A stretch of 64,000 nt of DNA from Candidatus Zhuqueibacterota bacterium (lineage in GTDB: Bacteria > Zhuqueibacterota > Zhuqueibacteria > Oceanimicrobiales > Oceanimicrobiaceae), in the NCBI GenBank assembly GCA_029262055.1, contig JAJDAD010000010.1, positions 1 to 64,000 of the forward strand, written 5' to 3'. The notes under the pieces are model-generated. The model was not told the origin of the DNA. It saw only the letters and a program-made list of their open reading frames with translations, and ran no database searches. Positions 8,400 through 17,630 of this stretch are shown here, piece by piece (the first letter of the stretch is position 1; every line of letters starts with the position of its first letter). A program made the position numbers and the translations under genes.

Positions 8400-10064
8400 A
8401 TGCAAAAATATGAAAGTCGCCTGGATGCAAAGTCCGAAAAATACAAGCGCCGGCGCGGCGCCATGCTTACCCGGCTCAGTGAGTTGAACTTGCGACTCAA
8501 AGAAGTAAAAGAGGTAAACGGGAAGTCGCTGCTGCGGCTGCAGAAAAAGGGGAAGTACTCCGCACGCGAAAAGATTGCACGAATAGTCGATAAAGGCACC
8601 GAGGTGCTGGAGATTGGCAGCCTCGCCGCTTTCGGGATGTATGAAGACATTCCGGGTGGGTACCCATCGGCCGGCACTGTCGGCGTTGTGGCTGTGGTCG
8701 CCGGACGTAAAGTCGTGATAATTGCCAACGACCCGCTGGTTAAATCCGGCGCCTGGGTCGAAACAACCTGCAAGAAAAACCTGCGGCTGCAGGAAATCGC
8801 GATGGAAAACCGGCTGCCGATCATCTATCTGGTGGATTCCGCCGGGGTCAATCTGGAGCGGCAAGCGGAGATATTTCCCGACCAGTCTCATTTTGGTCGA
8901 ATCTTCAGAAACAATGCCAAGATGGCTGCCCTGGGCATTCCGCAGATTTCGTGTGTTTTTGGTTTCTGCGTGGCCGGTGGCGCCTACTTGCCGGGAATGA
9001 GCAGCGACCTGGCCATGGTAAGTCGCAATTCCAGCATGTTTCTCGCCGGACCTTTTTTGGTGCAATCTGCCTTGGGGCAGGCCGTGGACATGGAGACGCT
9101 GGGCGGGGCCAGTATGCACAATGCGATCAGCGGTGTAGCTGATTATCAGTTTGAAAAAGAAGATGACGCCATCCTGTGGATTCGGGATCAGGTGGCAGCG
9201 CTGGGCGAACCCGTGTTGGCGCGCTTTTCCCGGACTTCTGCTCGACCCCCGGCGCTCAACCCGGAAGAGCTTCTCGGCGTGCTGCCGGTGGACGCCAGCG
9301 GCACTTACGAAATGCGTGAGATCATTGCGCGCCTGGTGGACGACAGCAGCTTCGAAGAGTTTAAGCCGAATTACGGCCCGACGCTGGTCACCTGCTTTGC
9401 CCGCATGGGCGGCTTTGCTGTGGGCATCGTCGCCAATGAAGGCAAACAGGTTTACCGGCAAATGCCGCCGGACATTCACGGCAATCCGCAGCCGCCGCAA
9501 CTACAGATTGGCAACGTGATCTACAGCGACTCCGCCAATAAGGCTTCCCATTTCATCATGTTGTGCAATGAACGGCTTATTCCTTTGATTTTCCTGCACG
9601 ATGTCACGGGCTTTATGGTCGGCAAGATGGCCGAAAACAACGGCATCATCAAAGATGGTTCAGAGATGGTGAACGTGCAGGCCAATTCCATTGTGCCCAA
9701 GTTTACGGTGATTATACGCAACAGCTTTGGGGCGGGCAACTACGCCATGTGCGGAAAGGCTTATGACCCGCGTCTGATTTTTTCATGGCCCACGGCCCGG
9801 CTCGCGGTGATGGATGGCGGCATTGCAGCCGACACTGTCCTGCTGACCAAGCGCGACCTGGATGAAGAGGCCAAGAAAGAATTCCGGAAGAAACTCGTAG
9901 CAAAGTACGAGGCCGAAACCTCTGCTTACTATTCCGCCGCCCGCATGGTTGTCGACGGCATTATCGATCCGCGCGCGACCCGGCAGACTTTGATTTCCGG
10001 ATTGGAAATAGCCCAGAATAATCCTGATGTGCCCGAATACAAGACGGGCGTTTTGAGAATGTAA
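8400..10064 (+). CDS. Acyl-CoA carboxylase carboxyltransferase subunit (methylcrotonyl-CoA carboxylase beta-like)
   Basis: A 554-residue cytoplasmic carboxyltransferase. It has an N-terminal and a C-terminal crotonase-fold domain, as in the beta subunits of methylcrotonyl-, geranyl- and propionyl-CoA carboxylases. The YLVDSAGVNL, CVAGGAYLPGMS, DVTGFMVGKMAE and SFGAGNYAMCGKAYDPR stretches are most like methylcrotonyl-CoA carboxylase, the leucine-breakdown enzyme. Such enzymes need a biotin carboxylase and a biotin-carrier domain; neither is encoded here. One odd point: the GGEQAA loop usual in this family reads VMDGGIAADT. The following AtuA genes are typical partners in isoprenoid or leucine catabolic clusters. 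MCC versus a related acyl-CoA carboxylase or decarboxylase subunit is not decidable from sequence alone. Confidence 0.85.
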   Translation: MQKYESRLDAKSEKYKRRRGAMLTRLSELNLRLKEVKEVNGKSLLRLQKKGKYSAREKIARIVDKGTEVLEIGSLAAFGMYEDIPGGYPSAGTVGVVAVVAGRKVVIIANDPLVKSGAWVETTCKKNLRLQEIAMENRLPIIYLVDSAGVNLERQAEIFPDQSHFGRIFRNNAKMAALGIPQISCVFGFCVAGGAYLPGMSSDLAMVSRNSSMFLAGPFLVQSALGQAVDMETLGGASMHNAISGVADYQFEKEDDAILWIRDQVAALGEPVLARFSRTSARPPALNPEELLGVLPVDASGTYEMREIIARLVDDSSFEEFKPNYGPTLVTCFARMGGFAVGIVANEGKQVYRQMPPDIHGNPQPPQLQIGNVIYSDSANKASHFIMLCNERLIPLIFLHDVTGFMVGKMAENNGIIKDGSEMVNVQANSIVPKFTVIIRNSFGAGNYAMCGKAYDPRLIFSWPTARLAVMDGGIAADTVLLTKRDLDEEAKKEFRKKLVAKYEAETSAYYSAARMVVDGIIDPRATRQTLISGLEIAQNNPDVPEYKTGVLRM

Positions 10065-10095
10065 TTCAGCCTGACAGAGGCAGAGCAGAAAAAGA

Positions 10096-11454
10096 ATGCG
10101 AAAATCAGTCCTAATTGGAAATGGCCAGGGTTTTTGGGGTGACAGCATCGACGCGCCCGTGCGCTTGATGAATGACGGTCCTATTGATTACGTCACCCTC
10201 GATTATCTCGCAGAAGTAACCATGTCCATCATGCAGCGGCAGAAGAACAAGAATCCGGAGCGCGGTTATGCCACGGATTTTGTGCAACTGATGAAAGACA
10301 CGTTGCCGACTATTATTGACAAGAACATCAAGGTGGTCGCAAATGCCGGCGGTGTCAACCCGAAAGCATGCCGGGAAGCGATCTTTGCGGCTGCCAGAGA
10401 GTTGGGCCTCTCGGGACTGAAAATCGGGATCGTCGAAGGCGACGATATTCTGGAGGATTTGCCCCAACTGATGCAGGCAGGGGCTGAGTTTAAGCACCTT
10501 GATACCGGCCAGGGTTTTGCATCGTTTCAGGAAAAAGTGCTGTCAGCGAATGTCTACGTGGGTGCGTTCCCGATCGCGGAAGCGCTCGCCGAGGGCGCCC
10601 AGGTCATCGTTACCGGTCGTGGGACCGATCCGGGCCTGGTTTTGGGGCCGCTGATTCACGAGTTCGGCTGGCAAGCTGACGATCTCGACCTCCTGGCCGC
10701 GGGCACAGTTGCCGGCCACATTCTTGAGTGCGGCGCGCAGACCACGGGCGGAAATTTTACGCGCTGGTGGGAAGTGCCGGACTATGCCTCGATCGGCTAC
10801 CCGATTGTGGAAGCAAACCCCGACGGCACTTTCGTGGTTACCAAACATCCCGGCACCGGCGGCATGGTCACCAGAGAAACAGTGAGCGAGCAGATCGTTT
10901 ATGAAATGGGTGATCCGGAGAACTATATTTCGCCGGATGTACGGGTGGATTTCACGACCATTCAACTGGAAGAAATCGGTAAAGACCGCGTGCTGGTGTC
11001 CGGGATCAAGGGCATGCCGGCCACAGACAGCTATAAAGTGTCGATGAGCTACCGGAAGGGCTTCAAGGCGTCGGGCACGTTGACGGTAAGCGGACCACAG
11101 GCATATGAAAAAGCACAGAAATGTGGCGAGATTGTCTGGCAGCGTTTGCAGGAGGCCGGCTGTTCATTTGAAGAGACCAACAGTGAATATCTGGGTCTGA
11201 ACTCGTGCCACGGCGACATCAATCCGACTCCGGATCAGATCAACGAAATCGTGCTGCGGCTCTCTGCCAAAGACGCGAATGCTGACAATCTGGTCCGGTT
11301 CGGCAAGGAAATCGCTCCGCTCATCACAAATGGCCCACCGGGAATCACCGGTTTTGCGGGCGGCCGCCCAAAACCGCAGGAAATCGTGGCCTTTTGGCCG
11401 GCGTTAATTGACAAGACTCTGGTTCAGTCACGCGTTACCGTGGAGGAAGTTTAG
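10096..11454 (+). CDS. AtuA-family protein, N-terminal (DUF1446) domain
   Basis: A 452-residue protein of the DUF1446/AtuA family. Recognisable segments are LIGNGQGFWGDS, LDYLAEVTMSIM, NAGGVNPKAC, GRGTDPGLVLGP and ECGAQTTGGNF. AtuA is needed for acyclic terpene (citronellol, geraniol) use in pseudomonads, but its reaction is not firmly known. In pseudomonads AtuA is one longer chain whose C-terminal part corresponds to the next gene here. The gene lies 31 nt after the carboxyltransferase and 2 nt before its partner, so the three are probably one operon. Confidence 0.88.
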   Translation: MRKSVLIGNGQGFWGDSIDAPVRLMNDGPIDYVTLDYLAEVTMSIMQRQKNKNPERGYATDFVQLMKDTLPTIIDKNIKVVANAGGVNPKACREAIFAAARELGLSGLKIGIVEGDDILEDLPQLMQAGAEFKHLDTGQGFASFQEKVLSANVYVGAFPIAEALAEGAQVIVTGRGTDPGLVLGPLIHEFGWQADDLDLLAAGTVAGHILECGAQTTGGNFTRWWEVPDYASIGYPIVEANPDGTFVVTKHPGTGGMVTRETVSEQIVYEMGDPENYISPDVRVDFTTIQLEEIGKDRVLVSGIKGMPATDSYKVSMSYRKGFKASGTLTVSGPQAYEKAQKCGEIVWQRLQEAGCSFEETNSEYLGLNSCHGDINPTPDQINEIVLRLSAKDANADNLVRFGKEIAPLITNGPPGITGFAGGRPKPQEIVAFWPALIDKTLVQSRVTVEEV

Positions 11455-11456
11455 CC

Positions 11457-11789
11457 TTGAAACGTATCCGACTTGGTGAAATTGCACACGCCCGCTCGGG
11501 CGACAAAGGTGATAGCTCCAATGTCGGGCTGATCGCAAACAATGCAGCCGCATACGAAATACTCAAAGAGCAACTCACCGAAGAGCGGGTCAAAGCTCAC
11601 TTCGGCGGCATTGTACTGGGCAAGGTCGATCGCTACGAAATGCCGAACCTCTGGTGCCTTAACTTTATCCTGCATGATTCCCTGGGCGGAGGCGGCAGCG
11701 AAAGCCTGAAGAACGATGCACAGGGAAAGACACATGGCCAGGCCATGTTGCTGATGGAGGTAGAGGTTCCAGACGACTTTGAAGGGTGA
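11457..11789 (+). CDS. AtuA C-terminal-domain-like small protein
   Basis: A 110-residue protein matching the C-terminal ferredoxin-like domain of AtuA: LGEIAHARSGDKGDSSNVGL near the start and NLWCLNFILHDSLGGGGSES later. It starts with TTG, 2 nt after the upstream stop, with GGAGG at 11442-11446 inside the end of the upstream gene. The two products probably act together, since they are one polypeptide in other bacteria. Function is otherwise unknown. Confidence 0.85.
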   Translation: MKRIRLGEIAHARSGDKGDSSNVGLIANNAAAYEILKEQLTEERVKAHFGGIVLGKVDRYEMPNLWCLNFILHDSLGGGGSESLKNDAQGKTHGQAMLLMEVEVPDDFEG

Positions 11790-11843
11790 TTTACTTGTGC
11801 CAGACGTTGTTTTTTATGTCATGAATGGACTAAGAGAAAAATT

Positions 11844-13235
11844 ATGGAAGATTTCAGTCAGACAACTTCAGACATCAGGAAGTATCTTGACAAGCTAAGC
11901 GCGGACCTGACTTCGCCGCAGGGAGATTTGGCGATTGTTCTTGCAGCTGGGCACGGCAAACGCATCAAATCGGCGAGATCGAAGATGCTGCACGAGATCT
12001 GGGGCAAGCCGACAGTCGTGCGTGTGACGGATGCCGCCTGCAAGGGCCTGGGCTCCAACAATCTGGTCGTTGTAGTGGGAATCAAGGCAAGGGAAGTCTC
12101 CGATGCCGTGGGCAAGCGTGCAGGGCAGACTTTTGCCTTCCAGGAGAGTCAAAACGGGACTGGTCATGCGGTCAGTGTTGCCCTCGAGGCAATCGCCGAC
12201 CAAACCATCGCTGGCGACATTTATATATTCGCCGGGGATATGGGCCTGATGACAGCCGAAGCTGTCAGCGAATTCAAGCAAGCATTTATCGACAGTAAAT
12301 GCGACATGATTGTCCTCACTGGTATTTATGAAGGTCCTGCGGGGGAAAACTCATACGGCAGGATCGTTCGTGTCCCAGCGACAGACGCATCCGGCCGGGA
12401 GGCAGGAGATGACTGCGGTAAGGTCATAGAAATTATCGAGCACAAAGACATTCTGGCGCTTGAAAATGAAGTCCCGTACGCAGTCGACTATCGCGAGAGA
12501 AGTTATTCCTTCAGCAAAGAGAGCTTGTTGAATTTACGCGAATTCAATAGCGGTGTTTTTGCGTTTAAGAGCATGCAACTCAAAAAGTATATCAGTGAAA
12601 TAAAGCCCGATAACGCTCAGGGTGAGTTGTATGTGACGGATCTGATCAGCATTTTTAATGGCGATGGCCTGGCAGTCGGTGCTGTGCCGACCTCTGATAA
12701 TCGCACAGTCCTCGGGTTCAACACAAAAAGTGTCTTACGCCAAATGAACGAATTGGCGCGCGCCGAGGCTTACGAACGCATCAAAGACCTGGTCACCATC
12801 GAAGACAAGAATGATTTCTTTGTCGCCACGGAAGTAATCGAGCAGATAATCGCACTGGACGAGGCAAAAGCGCCGTTGGATATCCTGATCGGCAAGGGCG
12901 CTTACATCGGCAAAGGAGTTGTGCTGAACAAGGGTGTGACGGTTGGCAGCGATGTGCTTTTGCAAGGCTCAGTTTCTTTTGGAGAGAATTGTATTCTTGG
13001 CGACGGGGTAAAAGTAACCGGGACGGCAGACCGCCCCACAACTCTGGGAAACAAGGTCGTTATCCGCGGACGGTCGACCATCGCCAATTGTGACATTGCA
13101 GAAAATATATTGATCGAATTCTGTGTTCTTGAGAACAAACGAGTTGCGGGCGTGAAAGGGCAGAACGGCGAGTACCAGATTGTACGGTATGTTTATCCGG
13201 ATCCGCAAGGCCGGGATTTGGTGCAGGCTCTTTAG
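11844..13235 (+). CDS. GlmU-like sugar-1-phosphate nucleotidyltransferase with shortened beta-helix
   Basis: A 463-residue protein. A ~25-residue N-terminal extension precedes a GlmU-type pyrophosphorylase domain: LAAGHGKRIKSARSKMLHE (about residues 33-51), QNGTGHA, FAGDMGLMT, IEHKD, NSGVFAF and NAQGELYVTDLI. This part should make UDP-GlcNAc from GlcNAc-1-P and UTP. The left-handed beta-helix is short (about 348-445, ending soon after ENKRVAGVKGQNGEYQ). I find neither the GlmU acetyltransferase histidine region nor the AGTITCNYDG-type segment. It is therefore probably uridylyltransferase only, or acts on another sugar phosphate. It lies 54 nt after the AtuA pair and interrupts the acyl-CoA block. 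Confidence 0.8.
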   Translation: MEDFSQTTSDIRKYLDKLSADLTSPQGDLAIVLAAGHGKRIKSARSKMLHEIWGKPTVVRVTDAACKGLGSNNLVVVVGIKAREVSDAVGKRAGQTFAFQESQNGTGHAVSVALEAIADQTIAGDIYIFAGDMGLMTAEAVSEFKQAFIDSKCDMIVLTGIYEGPAGENSYGRIVRVPATDASGREAGDDCGKVIEIIEHKDILALENEVPYAVDYRERSYSFSKESLLNLREFNSGVFAFKSMQLKKYISEIKPDNAQGELYVTDLISIFNGDGLAVGAVPTSDNRTVLGFNTKSVLRQMNELARAEAYERIKDLVTIEDKNDFFVATEVIEQIIALDEAKAPLDILIGKGAYIGKGVVLNKGVTVGSDVLLQGSVSFGENCILGDGVKVTGTADRPTTLGNKVVIRGRSTIANCDIAENILIEFCVLENKRVAGVKGQNGEYQIVRYVYPDPQGRDLVQAL

Positions 13236-13611
13236 ATGCTACCCTGGGTGTTGCGACAAAATAAGGTCCACACTTCGCATTTCTTGAGAAAGGACATCCG
13301 AAACATTGCAATGGTCTGTATTCTTCATGAATAGGCATGTCAGGCAGAAACTTGTTACGACGGAGTTCTCAACGCCGCGTGTGTCAGACATCCCCCTGAT
13401 TTGTTCTCTGGACGCCTCACAAATCGTCCTCCTTCCAAGGGGGAATTTGACCAAATCTCCCTTGGAAGGAGGCAGGTTGTCGCTCGTTCAGAGCGAAGCG
13501 CAGAGGGATGTTCGTTCCGTAATGAAGGTTGCGTATCTTAGATTTCATGAGTTATTCAGACTGAAATGGTGAATCAAGTCGGAAGCTGACCAACTCAAAG
13601 GTTGAGGTTTG
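13236..13611. other. 376-bp gene-free spacer holding a palindromic repeat
   Basis: No supported gene. An 88-codon open frame here (13306-13572) runs through the palindromic element and has no recognisable protein features. The stretch 13512-13600 shows nothing I can name. GAGG at 13604-13607 is the ribosome-binding site of the next gene. Confidence 0.6.
13388..13511. repeat. Palindromic REP/MITE-like element, 124 bp
   Basis: A perfect 14-bp inverted repeat, CCTCCTTCCAAGGG (13428-13441) and CCCTTGGAAGGAGG (13459-13472), encloses a 17-nt loop. Outside it, ACATCCCCCTG (13388-13398) and CAGAGGGATGT (13501-13511) are near-perfect inverted copies that mark the outer ends. No coding frame is needed to explain it. 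Similar C-rich/G-rich palindromes occur in many copies between genes in various bacterial genomes, so this is probably a dispersed non-autonomous element. Confidence 0.7.
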
Positions 13612-14394
13612 ATGTATCAACACTTACATTGTCATGTTGAAGATTATGTTGCCCTGGTGACAATTGAACGTCCGCCCGTAAACGCGCTTAATCGTGAGCT
13701 GGTGGCTGAGCTTGCGCAAGTCGCACAGGACATCGAAACCGAGGTTGCCGCGGGCAACGTGCGGGCCGTAATTATCACTGCGGCCGGAAAATACTTCAGC
13801 GCCGGCGCCGATTTGAAAGAACGCATGGCGATGGCGGAGGAAGATGTGGCGCCGGCCGTAAAGAACATCGGGCACGCCATGCAAAGGATTGCTGCGATTT
13901 CAGTGCCGACCATTGCGGCAATGCAAGGCAGTGCATTCGGTGGCGGATTCGAAGTCGCTCTGGCGGCAGATATTCGTTTTCTGGTCACCGGCGCGCAAGT
14001 CGGACTGCGCGAGACGGCCCTTGCGATTATTCCGGGCGCCGGCGGGACACAGCGTTTGACCCGGCTCATCGGGCCTAGCAATGCGTTGCTCTGGATTGCC
14101 TCGGCGCGTCTTTTCTCTGCCGAAGAAGCGTGCCGGCAGGGTGCGGTTAACCAGGTTACATCAGCGACGGACCTGTTTGCCAGAGCTATTGAGCTGGCAG
14201 CGGAGATTGCCCAAAACGGGCCGCTTGCCGTGCGGCAGGCCAAGAAGGCCATTCTGGCCGGACTCGACCAGGATCTGGAAGCCGGCCTGGAATTGGAGTT
14301 TGAGTGCTACAAAAATATTATTCAAACCCGGGATAGAATCGAAGGGCTGACCGCTTTTCGGGAAAAGAGGCAGCCAGTTTATTCCGGCAAGTAA
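13612..14394 (+). CDS. Enoyl-CoA hydratase/isomerase, AUH (methylglutaconyl-CoA hydratase)-like
   Basis: A 260-residue crotonase-family enzyme that hydrates an enoyl-CoA double bond. Both catalytic glutamates are present: one in AFGGGFEVALA, one in GLRETALAIIPG. The oxyanion-hole segments SAGADLKER and GAGGTQRL are also there. The GLRETALAIIPGAGGTQRL stretch is close to methylglutaconyl-CoA hydratase (AUH), which would act right after methylcrotonyl-CoA carboxylase in leucine breakdown. Start ATG 13612 follows GAGG (13604-13607); TTG 13609 is the only nearby alternative. It heads the second half of the acyl-CoA block, 32 nt before the dehydrogenase. Confidence 0.88.
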   Translation: MYQHLHCHVEDYVALVTIERPPVNALNRELVAELAQVAQDIETEVAAGNVRAVIITAAGKYFSAGADLKERMAMAEEDVAPAVKNIGHAMQRIAAISVPTIAAMQGSAFGGGFEVALAADIRFLVTGAQVGLRETALAIIPGAGGTQRLTRLIGPSNALLWIASARLFSAEEACRQGAVNQVTSATDLFARAIELAAEIAQNGPLAVRQAKKAILAGLDQDLEAGLELEFECYKNIIQTRDRIEGLTAFREKRQPVYSGK

Positions 14395-14426
14395 ACGCTT
14401 AAAAAGAAACGAGTTGCGGAGAAGGT

Positions 14427-15578
14427 ATGGCTTACAGCGAATTGACCGAAGAACAAACTATGCTGCGTGACATGGTTCGAGAGTTTGCGAAAAACGAGAT
14501 CGAGCCACTGGCAGCAGAAATCGATGAAACCTGCGCGTATCCCATCGACAACATCAGGCAAATGGCGGAACTGGGGTTGCTCGGTATTCCGTTTCCGGAA
14601 AAGTATGGCGGCGCCGGCATGGATACGATGAGTCTGGCTCTGGCACTGGAAGAGATCGCCAAAGCGTGCGGCTCCACCTGTCTGTCTTTGGCGGCCCACA
14701 CCTCACTGTGTGCTACCCCGATCTACCTGTTTGGGAGCGAGGAGCAGAAGCAGAAGTATCTTGTGCCACTTGCCAGCGGCGCAGCCATCGGTAGTTTTTG
14801 TCTTTCGGAGCCGGGTTCCGGCTCTGATGCCGGCGCAGCCACGACGGTTGCCGTGCGAGAGGGAGAGCATTACGTTTTGAACGGCAACAAGCTTTGGGTC
14901 ACCAACGCCGGCTTGGCCGACACGTTTGTGGTTTTTGCGAAGACAGATCCTGAGCAGGGCGTTCGCGGTATTTCCGCGTTTATCGTGGAAAAGGGGACGG
15001 AGGGTTTCATTATTGGCAAGAAGGAAGACAAGCTCGGCGTGCGGGCTTCAGACACGCGTCCGGTTTCGATTGAAGGCTGCCGGGTTCCTAAGGAAAACCT
15101 TTTGGGTGAAGAGAACAAAGGGTTCAGGCAAGCCCTGGTCACGCTTGATGGCGGCAGGATCGGCATCGGTGCCATGAGCGTTGGCCTGGCCCAGGCCGCG
15201 ATGGAAAAAGCGGCGGCCTATTCGCAGGAACGCGAGGCGTTTGGCAGTCTAATTGGAGATTTCCAGGCGATCAAATGGATGCTGGCAGATATGGCGACGG
15301 AAATTCATGCGGGCAGACTTATGGTGCACCATGCGGCCCGCTTACGAGATGCCGGGCAACCGTATACCAAAGAAGCCGCCATGGCGAAATTGTTTTCTTC
15401 CGAGGCCGCCATGCGCGCAACCAAGAATGCCATCCAGATTTTCGGCGGATATGGATACACACGTGATTATCCGGTTGAAAGATATTGGCGCGACGCGAAG
15501 TTGACCGTCATCGGGGAAGGGACTTCCGAGGTGTTGCGTCTGGTCGTTTCGCGCGAGCTGCTGAAGGAGTTTGCATGA
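14427..15578 (+). CDS. Acyl-CoA dehydrogenase (short/branched-chain type)
   Basis: A 383-residue FAD enzyme that introduces the alpha-beta double bond into acyl-CoA and passes electrons to ETF. Signatures: [13 protein letters not shown] (FAD/substrate), WVTNAG, and QIFGGYGYTRDYPVERYWRDAK near the C-terminus (split by me as FGGYGYTRDY and VERYWRDAK). The catalytic base is Glu364 in IGEGTSEVLR, the usual SCAD-type position rather than the isovaleryl-CoA dehydrogenase arrangement. It overlaps the next start by 4 nt (ATGA), so the two are translationally coupled. Confidence 0.92.
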   Translation: MAYSELTEEQTMLRDMVREFAKNEIEPLAAEIDETCAYPIDNIRQMAELGLLGIPFPEKYGGAGMDTMSLALALEEIAKACGSTCLSLAAHTSLCATPIYLFGSEEQKQKYLVPLASGAAIGSFCLSEPGSGSDAGAATTVAVREGEHYVLNGNKLWVTNAGLADTFVVFAKTDPEQGVRGISAFIVEKGTEGFIIGKKEDKLGVRASDTRPVSIEGCRVPKENLLGEENKGFRQALVTLDGGRIGIGAMSVGLAQAAMEKAAAYSQEREAFGSLIGDFQAIKWMLADMATEIHAGRLMVHHAARLRDAGQPYTKEAAMAKLFSSEAAMRATKNAIQIFGGYGYTRDYPVERYWRDAKLTVIGEGTSEVLRLVVSRELLKEFA

Positions 15579-16417
15579 TCGCGCTTGGCGAATTCGAAAT
15601 CTTCGTCGTAAGTGACGGAAAATTCAAACTCGACGGTGGCGCCATGTTCGGCGTCGTGCCCAAGGTGGTTTGGCAGCGGACAAATCCGGCCAATGAAAAC
15701 AATCGCATTCAACTCGGATTGAACTGCCTGATGATTAAGACTGCCAATGATTTGATTTTGGTAGATACCGGCATTGGCGGTTTTCACGATGCGAAGTTTA
15801 GCTCCATGTTCGAGATTGAGCGTGGCGGAGGCCTGGTCGGCCAACTGGCCGAAAACGGTGTTCAGCCCGAAGATGTGACCAGGGTAATTCTGACGCACCT
15901 GCATTTTGACCATTGTGGTGGTAATTGCACCCGCGCAGAGGACGGCACGCTTCGCCCCACTTTTCCGAATGCGGTCTACCATTGTAATCGAGGTGAATTT
16001 GACTACGCCCAGGACCCGGATGCCAGGAGCCGGGCGAGCTACCTGGCCCAGAACTGGGATGCGCTAAAGGTAGCCGGGCAATTGCAGTTCAACGATGGCG
16101 ATGCCGAGATCGTGCCCGGCATCTCAGTGCGAGTTACCGGTGGCCATACCCGGGATCATCAGATTGTCATGATTGAGTCGGGCGACAGGAAAGCCTGCTT
16201 CCTGGCGGACCTCGTGCCCACCGACTCTCATTTGAAGACGCCCTATGTCATGGGCTATGACCTGTACCCGGGAACCACGATGAAAGTAAAACAAGAGGTT
16301 CTGCAACAGGCGCTGGCTGAGCAGTGGCTTTTGCTGTTTGAGCACGCACCGTCTGTGCAGGCCGGTTACCTGGTGCAGGACAACGACAAGATCGGTCTTA
16401 CCGGTGTCGCGGTTTAG
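15575..16417 (+). CDS. MBL-fold metallo-hydrolase
   Basis: A 280-residue metallo-beta-lactamase-fold protein. The metal site THLHFDHCGG gives His108, His110, Asp112 and His113; later ligands are likely in GGHTRDH, FLADLVP and the C-terminal LLFEHAP. The substrate is not evident. In this setting it may be a thioesterase or lactonase-type hydrolase serving the acyl-CoA pathway. ATG 15575 overlaps the preceding stop (ATGA) and has AAGGAG at 15562-15567. The frame extends upstream to 15485, but there it overlaps the dehydrogenase in another frame. Confidence 0.88.
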   Translation: MIALGEFEIFVVSDGKFKLDGGAMFGVVPKVVWQRTNPANENNRIQLGLNCLMIKTANDLILVDTGIGGFHDAKFSSMFEIERGGGLVGQLAENGVQPEDVTRVILTHLHFDHCGGNCTRAEDGTLRPTFPNAVYHCNRGEFDYAQDPDARSRASYLAQNWDALKVAGQLQFNDGDAEIVPGISVRVTGGHTRDHQIVMIESGDRKACFLADLVPTDSHLKTPYVMGYDLYPGTTMKVKQEVLQQALAEQWLLLFEHAPSVQAGYLVQDNDKIGLTGVAV

Positions 16418-16441
16418 ACTGAAGATTGGAGCAAAAACAAA

Positions 16442-17626
16442 ATGGCAAATCTGAAAGAAGTTGTAATCGCAAGCGCCTGCCGGACTCCGGTTGGAGCGTT
16501 CCAGGGGGTGCTGAGTTCAGTGCCCGCGCCAAAGTTGGGCAGCACGGTCATCGCTGAAGCTGTCCGGCGGGCAGGCATTGCCGTCGACCAGGTCGATGAG
16601 GTGATCATGGGAGAGGTTTTACCCGCGGGCGTTGGACAGGCGCCCGCCCGACAAGCGGCCATCGGCGCCGGGCTGCCCAATCGTGTTCCCTGCACGACCA
16701 TCAACAAAGTCTGTGGCTCAGGGTTAAAATCAGTCATGTTGGCGGCCCAGGCAATCATGGTCGGCGATGCAGACATTGTGGTCGCGGGCGGAATGGAGAG
16801 CATGTCGAACGCGCCCTACTTACTGAGCAAAGCACGCACGGGCTACCGGCTGGGCCACGGCGAAATTATCGACAGCATGATTCGGGACGGACTTTGGGAC
16901 GTCTACAATGATTTTCACATGGGAGTTGCTGCCGAATTGTGCGCCTCTGAGTGCAATGTACCACGAGATGCTCAGGACGGATTCGCCATCGAGTCTTACA
17001 AGCGGGCACAGGCAGCTCAGAAAAACGGTTTCTTTAAGGATGAAATTGTTGCCGTCGAAGTTCCGCAACGAAAAGGTGACCCGTTGGTAGTCGCGGAAGA
17101 TGAGGAACCCGGCAAGGCCAATTTTGAAAAGATGCCGGGACTCCGCCCGGCTTTCAAGAAGGACGGTACGGTGACGGCCGCGAATGCATCTTCGATTAAT
17201 GACGGTGCAGCAGCGTGTGTCATCATGTCGAGAGAGCGGGCCGGACACCTGGGTATTGAACCTTTGGCTGCCATTCGTGCGCAAGCAAGCGCCGCCAAAG
17301 CACCGGAATGGTTCACCACTGCGCCCGTGGATGCCATCAGGAAGATTCTGGATAAGACCAACTTGACCATAAACGATATCGATTTGTTTGAACTGAATGA
17401 AGCTTTTGCAGTGGTCAACCTGGCTGCGATTAACGACCTTGGCATCGACCCCGCGAAGATGAACGTGCACGGCGGTGCCGTGGCTCTCGGACATCCGATC
17501 GGCGCAAGTGGAACACGAATATTGACTACTCTTCTTTACGCGATGCAGAGGTACGACAAGAATCGCGGGCTGGCAACGCTATGTATCGGCGGTGGTGAAG
17601 CAGCGGCTGTGATTGTGGAACGGTAG
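16442..17626 (+). CDS. Acetyl-CoA acetyltransferase (thiolase)
   Basis: A 394-residue thiolase that cleaves 3-ketoacyl-CoA to acetyl-CoA or runs in reverse as acetoacetyl-CoA synthase. Catalytic residues are visible: Cys91 in [11 protein letters not shown], His351 in [11 protein letters not shown], and Cys381 in [17 protein letters not shown] is also typical. Length is standard. It is followed 4 nt later by the 3-hydroxyacyl-CoA dehydrogenase, so acetoacetyl-CoA is a likely shared intermediate. Confidence 0.94.
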   Translation: MANLKEVVIASACRTPVGAFQGVLSSVPAPKLGSTVIAEAVRRAGIAVDQVDEVIMGEVLPAGVGQAPARQAAIGAGLPNRVPCTTINKVCGSGLKSVMLAAQAIMVGDADIVVAGGMESMSNAPYLLSKARTGYRLGHGEIIDSMIRDGLWDVYNDFHMGVAAELCASECNVPRDAQDGFAIESYKRAQAAQKNGFFKDEIVAVEVPQRKGDPLVVAEDEEPGKANFEKMPGLRPAFKKDGTVTAANASSINDGAAACVIMSRERAGHLGIEPLAAIRAQASAAKAPEWFTTAPVDAIRKILDKTNLTINDIDLFELNEAFAVVNLAAINDLGIDPAKMNVHGGAVALGHPIGASGTRILTTLLYAMQRYDKNRGLATLCIGGGEAAAVIVER

Positions 17627-17630
17627 ACCA

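Noticed and set aside
13306-13572. 88-codon open frame
   Set aside because: It translates the palindromic element, and its sequence is of the kind produced by repeats, with no recognisable domain.
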